A DNA stretch of 6,054 nt from Promethearchaeia archaeon (lineage in GTDB: Archaea > Asgardarchaeota > Lokiarchaeia > Sigyniarchaeales > SOKP01), in assembly GCA_029856375.1 (NCBI GenBank), contig JAHQWX010000124.1:1-6054 (forward strand). Direction: 5' to 3'. A program made the position numbers and the translations under genes. Shown here one piece after another: positions 1 through 5,632 of this stretch (position 1 is the first letter of the stretch; each line of letters opens with the position of its first letter). The notes beneath the pieces are model-generated. The model saw only the letters and a list, made by a program, of their open reading frames with translations, ran no database searches and was not told the DNA's origin.

Positions 1-1
1 A

Positions 2-961
2 TTTTTGGGAATAACATTTGCTATCGTGGCAGCGTTCTGTTTTAATTACGCGATAATTTTAGAAAAGAAGGGTCTATTACAAGGATTACCAGATTTAAAT
101 TTCGATGAAGGTATTAAGAGTGTTATTCGATCGTTTATTGCGTTTTTTAAAAATAGGGATTGGGCAATCGGGTTCATTTTAGGAAATATTGGTTATGTAC
201 CGTATTTGATTTCTCAGAATTTGGTGGGGATTGTGGTTACCCAACCAATCACAAGCGTGGGTTTAATTGTTTTAGTAATTGCAGCTAATAAGATATTAAA
301 CGAAAAAATTGGCCTATTTGAGCTCAGCTCGTTCCTTATGATGGGTTTGGGAACTATTTTAATCGGACTCGCACAAGTTTCTGATATATTCATTGATATA
401 TTAAATATTGCTGTTCCTCTCATTATTTTCACGATTATAATATTCTGCATTTCAGGTGGAATTTTTATAATCGCATCTCGGTTTAAGGGTGAATCTATGG
501 AAGCAGTCTTAATGATGGTAATTGCAGGATTAATTACTTCTTTAGGATCGATTTTTTCAAGTGCCTTTGTTCAAGCTATAAATAGCGGGACCTATTTTCA
601 AATTCCAATATTAGCACCTATAGAAATTTTATTCGGGTGTTTTTGGTTTTGGGATCCCTACCACTGGTGGGGTTTTTGTAGTTTCTATGTTTTTATTATA
701 TTCAATAGCGTAGGTTTTGCTTTTACCCAAGGCGGTTTGCAGAGGGGTAAGGCAGTATTGGTTTTTCCAATCGTGAACACCGTGAATATGATTGCTCCAA
801 TAATTGCGGGATTCATTATTTTCCAACAGACATTTCAGAATTATCTTTTATTTTACATAGGAGTTTCACTGATTTTAATAGCTACAGTAATTTTATCACG
901 CTTTCAAGCAAAAATAGAAGCTATTGAGGCTCCAGAAAAAAGTGAAGATTCTAATCACTAA
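2..961 (+). CDS. DMT-superfamily membrane transporter (NIPA/EamA-like), 5' partial
   Basis: A very hydrophobic protein with about nine predicted membrane segments, near residues 2-19, 53-72, 73-95, 105-123, 133-157, 166-190, 222-241, 247-272 and 280-298, numbered from the TTG at base 5. It ends in a short charged cytoplasm-like tail (EKSEDSNH). The first half has drug/metabolite transporter hallmarks: EKKGLL after the first segment, a TQPITSVG helix, and NEKIG followed by a GxGxxLIGLA helix, which recalls the NEK...G..LI pattern of EamA and NIPA proteins. NIPA proteins are linked to Mg2+ transport, but the substrate here cannot be told from sequence. The second half repeats the pattern less clearly (GLQRGKAVLVFP, then NMIAPIIAG). 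The frame is open to the left edge, membrane segment 1 begins at once, and the only start there is TTG with no visible ribosome-binding site, so the true start probably lies outside the window. The stop is TAA at 959-961. A loop around residues 213-222 is rich in Trp, Tyr and His. The family call is fairly safe; the subfamily is uncertain. Confidence 0.75.
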   Translation, partial: FLGITFAIVAAFCFNYAIILEKKGLLQGLPDLNFDEGIKSVIRSFIAFFKNRDWAIGFILGNIGYVPYLISQNLVGIVVTQPITSVGLIVLVIAANKILNEKIGLFELSSFLMMGLGTILIGLAQVSDIFIDILNIAVPLIIFTIIIFCISGGIFIIASRFKGESMEAVLMMVIAGLITSLGSIFSSAFVQAINSGTYFQIPILAPIEILFGCFWFWDPYHWWGFCSFYVFIIFNSVGFAFTQGGLQRGKAVLVFPIVNTVNMIAPIIAGFIIFQQTFQNYLLFYIGVSLILIATVILSRFQAKIEAIEAPEKSEDSNH

Positions 962-971
962 AATTTAAATG
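959..971 (+). promoter_or_regulatory. TATA-like box for the small Lys-rich gene
   Basis: The stretch TAAAATTTAAATG overlaps the stop codon of the upstream transporter gene. Its centre lies about 50 bases before the ATG at 1017. With the usual archaeal spacing of about 25 bases, transcription would begin near 990-995, giving a leader of roughly 25 bases that includes the GGTGA site. The base composition is AT-rich throughout, so a chance match is possible. Read-through from the transporter gene is an alternative or additional source of transcript. Confidence 0.4.
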
Positions 972-1005
972 CAAATTGCTTTATTATTAATCTTGTAAAA
1001 CTTAT

Positions 1006-1010
1006 GGTGA
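1006..1010 (+). promoter_or_regulatory. Shine-Dalgarno site GGTGA
   Basis: GGTGA lies six bases before the ATG at 1017. It matches the anti-Shine-Dalgarno end of archaeal 16S rRNA (the GGAGGTGA type). It fixes the start of the small gene and is the main reason to believe that gene is translated. Confidence 0.65.
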
Positions 1011-1016
1011 TTTAAT

Positions 1017-1190
1017 ATGGGTGGTTTTGGAAAAAAGTTAAAAAAAGCAATGGCAAAGGGCTTAGGGAATGTAGTTGAAGAAGCCACAGGGAGCGAAGCA
1101 GCGGGTAAGGGTGTTAAGAAGGCGGTTAAAAAAGGTAGCGTAAAGAAAGGCGTGAAGAAAGGCCTAAAGGAAGCAGTAGATGACGATTAA
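1017..1190 (+). CDS. Small Lys/Gly-rich basic protein with VKKG repeats (57 aa)
   Basis: This short frame starts at an ATG with GGTGA at ideal spacing and ends at TAA 1188-1190. By my count it has 15 Lys and 11 Gly in 57 residues, 7 acidic residues, and no Arg, His, Cys, Trp, Tyr or Pro. Residues 1-20 (MGGFGKKLKKAMAKGLGNVV) could form a cationic amphipathic helix. Residues 33-57 are a run of tetrapeptides: VKKA, VKKG, a lone Ser, then VKKG, VKKG, LKEA, VDDD. It has no signal peptide or clear membrane helix and belongs to no family I recognise. The composition fits binding to nucleic acid, acidic lipid or another polyanion. It resembles both histone H1-like Lys/Ala tails and cationic membrane-active peptides, but low-complexity resemblance is weak evidence. 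It sits 55 bp after the transporter gene on the same strand, has its own TATA-like box, and is followed by a terminator-like structure, so it is probably a separate short transcript. I am fairly sure it is a gene and do not know its function. Confidence 0.7.
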   Translation: MGGFGKKLKKAMAKGLGNVVEEATGSEAAGKGVKKAVKKGSVKKGVKKGLKEAVDDD

Positions 1191-1207
1191 AAAATAGTTT
1201 GATTTAA

Positions 1208-1236
1208 GAAATAAATTTTTATTTCCTTCTTTTTTT
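1208..1236 (+). terminator. Inverted repeat plus T-tract terminator
   Basis: GAAATAAA (1208-1215) and TTTATTTC (1218-1225) are perfect inverse complements separated by two bases. In practice this is a stem of about six pairs with a small loop. CCTTC and seven Ts (1230-1236) follow. Archaeal termination relies mainly on T-rich tracts, so the 1216-1236 T-rich run may be the active element. It follows the small basic gene by 18 bases and overlaps the last bases of the opposing nuclease gene. On the minus strand, the run of six Ts formed by bases 1189-1194 may stop the nuclease transcript. Confidence 0.5.
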
Positions 1237-3316
1237 AAATTTTATATTGTTTCCCGTATTCTGGAATAATCACTTCGATATCTCCTAAGTCTAAAAATTG
1301 AAATAAATCCGGTTCCACACTATGGACTGGAAATAACATATTTGGGGAGATATGATTAATTATTTCTACGATATCTTTCATTCTAGCGTGCCCAGAGCAA
1401 TGCACTTGATAAAATTGATCATCTCCAATATTGAATAGATTCAACCAATCACTCAATTTAGCTTGCTCTATTTCCATTTCAACATCAAATGGCTCTGATT
1501 TTGAATGAATAAAGATACTCCCTTTAACTGGGCGAAGATCAATTAAATCGAATAGGGCCCAGAACGGCAAATACATTACATATTTATTTTGATTTATCGA
1601 AATATCATCAATTTTTACTGCGTTCCCAATTTCTTCAATTTCGGAATCCTCTTCTAACTCTTCGCTGAAAAATTCTTTTACTACTGGTTGATAATGATAA
1701 TCTTCCTTTGCGAATAATCCCCAGCCTTTTCGTGAAATATAAGGCACTAAATCCTCATCTAATAAAGGCACATTTGAGTAATCACCGACTATATTTTTCT
1801 CTTTATCTTGTAAAGCAGAATTGATTCTTTCAATTAATTTATAAGTATTTGGCATTACAGCTAATTTTCTATTGTTCTCTTTTGCTGCTTTTAAAAAGGA
1901 ATTGAATCGACTCAAGTCTCTTAAAGATGATGCAAACATTACTAAGCCGTTAGTTCCTTTAATAATCCTTTTCAATTCTTCCTCTAATTTCTCTTCTGAC
2001 TCAACTTCTCCTTTTTGCCCTAGATTGCTTGAAATGTTTGTTCCTTCACAAATTAAAGCGTCAGGCCTAAAATTACGAGCAGCATCTAAAAAAGCTCTGG
2101 TTTTTTTTCTCAGATTGGGCGGACCGTGTAATCTTATATCGCCGGTGTAAATTAGTTTTTTGTTAGTTTTTATATCTTCGATTAAATATGCTCCAGCTCC
2201 TGAAATTGAGTGATCTACTTCAAAAATTTGAATTTTAAATGCCCCCTTTACTTTTTTTGCTTTACTATAATAATCTAAGGTTAATATCTCGTTTGAATTA
2301 AGCGTGATAAATTTTCGTTTACTCCTTTCAAAATCTCTTTTTGTTCCTCGTCTAAGCCTCTTCTCATCTTTTTTATATGGTACTAAAATAAAATTTTCGT
2401 AATATTCTACAATTCCAGCTAATGTACCGCTTTGAATATATTCAAAATGGTCAAGAAGTTCTTTAGAAATTTTACCACAAACATTAATAACTCGGGGGTC
2501 GAGCAATCCAATTTCTGATACATGATCCGAATGCGAGTGAGTAATTAATACATGACTTATTTGAGGCTCGCCTATAGGATTATACCCATAACGTTTGTTC
2601 CACATCTCATAATTGCGTTGATACTCAAAATCTATATCCTCGTTTGATTTTGTTTCCTGTTCTGAAATTTTGAATATGTACCATCTTTTCATTTTCTCAA
2701 AATAACTACAATCAATGAATACCGATTTATCTCCATATATATGCACGATATCTGTTAGTTTTTTATTAATTTCTTCAGAACCATATACGCCCGCACTTTC
2801 AATCAGGTTTAACAGTTTTTCTTCTACAATATTAAAAAAAGCAATAAATTCATCAAGGTGTTTGTCGGTAAGGTATACGGTTACCTTCTCTCCTTCATAT
2901 TGAATTCTGAAAGTTATACTATGTTTCCTAGAAGAAAGTGAATCGAAGGAGCATTTAGTGCTGATAACCTCAATATTTTTACAAGGAACTCGAATGTTTA
3001 GAAAATTATCTGTTTCTTCAATCCCAAAATCTCTTTTTTTTTTGAGAGTTTTTACTTTTGGTTTGAAAAAATACAAATCTTCCCGATAAAGACCGTGAAA
3101 TGGGGTGTTAGGTTTAGGCTCTGGAATAAGTCCTAAGGTAATATAATCTTCAATCATGTTGAATTTTCGAGGATTCAGAAAAGTATCAATATATGGAATG
3201 TTAAAATCCTTCCCAAAATCAAGCAGAATTGATTTTTTATTCGTGTTTTGAGGAGAAATTAATATTTTATTTCCACCAATTTTACCAATACCGCCCCAAA
3301 ACGAAATTTGCGTCAT
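1235..3316 (-). CDS. RNase J-like metallo-beta-lactamase/beta-CASP hydrolase
   Basis: This is a 693-residue cytoplasmic metallohydrolase, most likely an RNA-processing nuclease. The N-terminus FWGGIGKIGGNK matches the GGxxEIGxN opening of RNase J-type proteins, and LLDFG follows at 31-35. Metal-site motifs are complete: HSHSDH at 260-265, His369 in EVDHSISGAGAY, and Asp393 in YTGDIRLHG. Beta-CASP-like elements follow: CEGTN at 423-427, VMFASSLRDLSRF at 459-471, HCSGHA at 639-644, and the late histidine in PVHSVEP (His665). Residues 41-84, including FLNPRKFN and GLYREDL, look like a conserved element of a long RNase J relative I recall but cannot name securely. Residues 85-250 are extra material between the first strands and HxHxDH; classical RNase J has only a few tens of residues there. 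Residues 548-563 form a very acidic loop. A weak GGGGA site precedes the ATG. The gene diverges from the helicase across 138 bp. DNA or another phosphodiester could be the substrate instead of RNA. Confidence 0.85.
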   Translation of the reverse strand: MTQISFWGGIGKIGGNKILISPQNTNKKSILLDFGKDFNIPYIDTFLNPRKFNMIEDYITLGLIPEPKPNTPFHGLYREDLYFFKPKVKTLKKKRDFGIEETDNFLNIRVPCKNIEVISTKCSFDSLSSRKHSITFRIQYEGEKVTVYLTDKHLDEFIAFFNIVEEKLLNLIESAGVYGSEEINKKLTDIVHIYGDKSVFIDCSYFEKMKRWYIFKISEQETKSNEDIDFEYQRNYEMWNKRYGYNPIGEPQISHVLITHSHSDHVSEIGLLDPRVINVCGKISKELLDHFEYIQSGTLAGIVEYYENFILVPYKKDEKRLRRGTKRDFERSKRKFITLNSNEILTLDYYSKAKKVKGAFKIQIFEVDHSISGAGAYLIEDIKTNKKLIYTGDIRLHGPPNLRKKTRAFLDAARNFRPDALICEGTNISSNLGQKGEVESEEKLEEELKRIIKGTNGLVMFASSLRDLSRFNSFLKAAKENNRKLAVMPNTYKLIERINSALQDKEKNIVGDYSNVPLLDEDLVPYISRKGWGLFAKEDYHYQPVVKEFFSEELEEDSEIEEIGNAVKIDDISINQNKYVMYLPFWALFDLIDLRPVKGSIFIHSKSEPFDVEMEIEQAKLSDWLNLFNIGDDQFYQVHCSGHARMKDIVEIINHISPNMLFPVHSVEPDLFQFLDLGDIEVIIPEYGKQYKI

Positions 3317-3324
3317 AATTAAAT

Positions 3325-3329
3325 TCCCC
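3325..3329 (-). promoter_or_regulatory. Possible ribosome-binding site for the nuclease gene
   Basis: On the minus strand GGGGA within AAAAGGGGAATTTAATT precedes the ATG at 3316 by about eight or nine bases. It is the only G-rich stretch near the start and supports that start codon. The match to the archaeal consensus is partial. Confidence 0.4.
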
Positions 3330-3349
3330 TTTTCAAAAATATTAATAAA

Positions 3350-3368
3350 AACATATAATTTAATAATT
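3350..3368 (-). promoter_or_regulatory. TATA-like block upstream of the nuclease gene
   Basis: On the minus strand this AT-only block contains AATTATTAAA and AATTATATG, 35-50 bases before the nuclease ATG. With normal archaeal spacing, initiation would fall near 3328-3340 and leave a leader of about 12-24 bases. Which of the two overlapping boxes is used cannot be decided by eye. The right-hand box includes one copy of an 11-bp repeat that recurs inside the neighbouring dyad. Confidence 0.4.
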
Positions 3369-3376
3369 TACACACT

Positions 3377-3399
3377 AGTGAATTAACATATAATTCACT
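3377..3399. promoter_or_regulatory. Perfect 9-bp inverted repeat, candidate operator
   Basis: AGTGAATTA (3377-3385) and TAATTCACT (3391-3399) are exact inverse complements around the five bases ACATA. The dyad is centred between the TATA-like blocks of two divergent genes, where a dimeric regulator could control both. A further TTCAC half-site lies at 3401-3405, seven bases after the TTCAC of the right arm. The arms are AT-rich but contain the non-trivial GTGA/TCAC core. No regulator gene is visible in the window, so the binding partner is unknown. Confidence 0.45.
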
Positions 3400-3415
3400 G
3401 TTCACGAACTCTCTG

Positions 3416-3425
3416 TTAAAATATA
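3416..3425 (+). promoter_or_regulatory. TATA-like box for the helicase gene
   Basis: TTAAAATATA lies about 35 bases before the helicase ATG at 3455. Archaeal spacing puts initiation near 3445-3450, so the mRNA would have almost no leader. This agrees with the absence of any G-rich ribosome-binding site before the ATG (the preceding bases are TTTTACAAAAA). Confidence 0.5.
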
Positions 3426-3454
3426 CTCCTAATTTCGACTTAATTTTACAAAAA

Positions 3455-5632
3455 ATGTCAAAGGACGATAAAGAAGAAGAATTGGAAGACGATTTTGTTT
3501 TCGAGTTTTATGATGATGATATAGAGGTCGTAAGAGAAAAAGAAAAGAAGTCTCGAGAGAAATATAACGAAATTAATTTTGAAGAAGATTTAAACGAAGA
3601 ACAGCTCGAGATTGTTAATAACATAAAGGGACCGATGTTAATAATCGCAGGGGCTGGTTCCGGCAAGACGCGGACTATAGTATATTCTGTTGCAAAGATA
3701 TTATTAGGCGGAGTCCGTCCTTCTGAAATAATGCTTGTTACCTTTACAAATAAAGCAGCAAAAGAAATGATTCAAAGAGTAGAAAAATTATTGGGAAAGC
3801 GACCTAAGGGTATTTGGGCGGGAACTTTTCACTCTATGGCTAACCGATTTATTCGGATGTACGCGAAAAAGCTAGGTTTAAAACCAAATTACACAATAAT
3901 GGATGAATCCGATGCAAGGGTATTAATGAAATTGTCAATTGACGAAGCTAATGTCGGCGAGATTGAGGAAAGGTTCCCAACTTCCGCAATGTGTAAAGCC
4001 ATTCTGTCATATTCAATAAACTGCAATAAAAATCTGCGTGATGTGGTAATATGGAAATATCCTCAATTCGATAATAGAAAAATCCTAATGAAATTGAACG
4101 AGGTTCATAAGATATATAGAGAAAAAAAAGGGCGTGATAACTTAGTAGATTTTGACGATTTACTGATATATTGGAATCTTCTTTTAGACGAACGAGAATT
4201 TGCTCAACGAATTGCAAAGAACATAAAATATATTTTGGTAGATGAGTATCAAGACACGAACTATATACAGGACGAAATTATTAACAAAATCGCAAAGGAG
4301 AACCCCGAACGGAACATAATGGTTGTTGGCGACGATGCACAGAGTATATATGCCTTCAGAGGTGCAAACTTTAACAACATTCTCAATTTTCCAAAAACCT
4401 ACAAAGATTGTAAGACTTTCAAAATTACCTATAATTACCGTAGTGTCCCAGAGATTCTTAATTTAGCTAACGATTCCATAAGACACAACAAAAAGCAATT
4501 TAAGAAAGATATGCAAACGACTCGAAAGAGCGGGCTTAAACCCTTTCAAGTTAATGTGGGAGATGACGAAGATCAAGCAAAATTTATCGCTAAGCAAGTA
4601 CTTGATCTAAGATCACAAGGATTCGAATTACATGAAATGGCTGTTTTATATAGAGCTGGATTTCATTCCATGAAAATCGAATTGGAGCTACAAGCAAAAA
4701 ATATTCCGTACGAGGTTCGTTCTGGCGTATCTTTTTTCGAAAGAGCACATATTAAAGATATATTGGCACATTTACGCGTTATTGAAAATCCGTACGACGA
4801 GTTGTCTTGGTCTCGCATTTTTTCGATGATACCTGGATTAGGCTCGGCCTCGACTGCGAAGATTTTTGCTGCGATTTCCAAAACTGACAATCCCATCAAG
4901 TCGTTGGTTGATCAAACAACTTACACAATGAAATTAAAGGGACAAAGGATTCCTCAGAAAGCTATAAGAAGGTTAAAATTTCACGTTAAACAATTAGTTC
5001 CGTATTCTCGAGAAGATAATCCTTCCGAAACAATCGTCGAATTGATAAATCTCATAGAAGACAATCTCAAATCAAAATACGATAACTGGCGAGATCGAGT
5101 GGACGATTTAAATCAACTTAGCGTTTACGCCGGAAGTTTTGCATCAATTCGGCGGTTTTTAGAGCAGATGAGTTTAAACATATCAGAACTTGATTCGAGA
5201 AGGACTCTCTTAGGTTCTCAACAAACAGACGAAGAGCATTTAATATTATCTACTATCCATCGAGCTAAAGGTCTTGAATGGAGGATTATTTTCATTCCCA
5301 TGCTTTCAGAAGATTATTTTCCTTCTCATAGAGTCATTGGAGATTCGGAGGCTTATGAGGAGGAGCGTAGAGTCTTTTATGTGGCTATGACTAGAGCTAA
5401 AGATCAGTTATATTTGATATCTCCTTCAATTATTTCAAGTTTTAGAGGAAATCAAACCGCGCGAATATCCCAATTCGTGGAAGAGCTAAATCAAAAATTC
5501 TACAAAAGATCTTCGGTTAAATTTAAAACTACTCCTTACGATCGTGCAAAAAAAAGAAAAAGACCAAGAAACCAATACGATCGCCGCAGTTCCTTCATTT
5601 CAGCAGATAAACTCTTAGACGATGATGCTTAA
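3455..5632 (+). CDS. UvrD/PcrA/Rep-family SF1A DNA helicase
   Basis: A 725-residue ATP-dependent 3'-to-5' DNA helicase of the UvrD/PcrA type, close to the usual family length of about 720. The motifs run in order: Q-motif LNEEQ at 46-50, Walker A AGAGSGKT at 65-72, motif Ia VTFTNKAAKEM at 95-105, Ib GTFHSMANR at 123-131, motif II DEYQD at 263-267, motif III VGDDAQSIYAFRGA at 291-304, motif IV NYRS at 327-330, motif V STIHRAKGLEW at 599-609, and motif VI FYVAMTRAKDQL with Arg647. PGLGSAS at 460-466 fits the 2B-domain turn. No catalytic residue is missing. Such enzymes act in excision repair, replication restart and removal of proteins from DNA; the role in this organism is inferred. The N-terminus is an acidic tail (13 acidic residues in the first 24). 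The C-terminus carries a basic patch (9 Lys/Arg in 697-711) in place of the longer C-terminal domain of bacterial PcrA/UvrD. The start lacks a ribosome-binding site but fits a leaderless transcript. The 3' end overlaps the opposing radical SAM gene by 18 bp. Confidence 0.95.
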   Translation: MSKDDKEEELEDDFVFEFYDDDIEVVREKEKKSREKYNEINFEEDLNEEQLEIVNNIKGPMLIIAGAGSGKTRTIVYSVAKILLGGVRPSEIMLVTFTNKAAKEMIQRVEKLLGKRPKGIWAGTFHSMANRFIRMYAKKLGLKPNYTIMDESDARVLMKLSIDEANVGEIEERFPTSAMCKAILSYSINCNKNLRDVVIWKYPQFDNRKILMKLNEVHKIYREKKGRDNLVDFDDLLIYWNLLLDEREFAQRIAKNIKYILVDEYQDTNYIQDEIINKIAKENPERNIMVVGDDAQSIYAFRGANFNNILNFPKTYKDCKTFKITYNYRSVPEILNLANDSIRHNKKQFKKDMQTTRKSGLKPFQVNVGDDEDQAKFIAKQVLDLRSQGFELHEMAVLYRAGFHSMKIELELQAKNIPYEVRSGVSFFERAHIKDILAHLRVIENPYDELSWSRIFSMIPGLGSASTAKIFAAISKTDNPIKSLVDQTTYTMKLKGQRIPQKAIRRLKFHVKQLVPYSREDNPSETIVELINLIEDNLKSKYDNWRDRVDDLNQLSVYAGSFASIRRFLEQMSLNISELDSRRTLLGSQQTDEEHLILSTIHRAKGLEWRIIFIPMLSEDYFPSHRVIGDSEAYEEERRVFYVAMTRAKDQLYLISPSIISSFRGNQTARISQFVEELNQKFYKRSSVKFKTTPYDRAKKRKRPRNQYDRRSSFISADKLLDDDA

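Noticed and set aside
214..450. Minus-strand open frame of 78 codons opposite the transporter
   Set aside because: It is antisense to membrane helices of the transporter and has no family features.
971..979. GCAAATTGC palindrome after the transporter stop, as a terminator or operator
   Set aside because: The arms are only four bases and no long T-tract follows; it is within chance expectation in AT-rich DNA.
1872..2150. Plus-strand open frame of 92 codons opposite the nuclease gene
   Set aside because: It lies wholly antisense to a strongly supported conserved gene, has no promoter or ribosome-binding site of note, and its protein has low-complexity Ser/Leu composition typical of antisense frames.
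3948..4217. Minus-strand open frame of 89 codons opposite the helicase
   Set aside because: It is antisense to the helicase region between motifs Ib and II, with no recognisable domain or translation signal.
5456..5520. Possible PCNA-interacting (PIP) box in the helicase near QFVEELNQKFY
   Set aside because: The spacing does not fit Q-x-x-hydrophobic-x-x-aromatic-aromatic: with FY as the aromatic pair, position 1 would be Glu and position 4 Asn.
5615..5632. Shared acidic C-terminus (helicase LLDDDA and small protein VDDD) as a common degradation tag
   Set aside because: Three acidic residues are too little to call a shared motif, and no known archaeal tag has this form.
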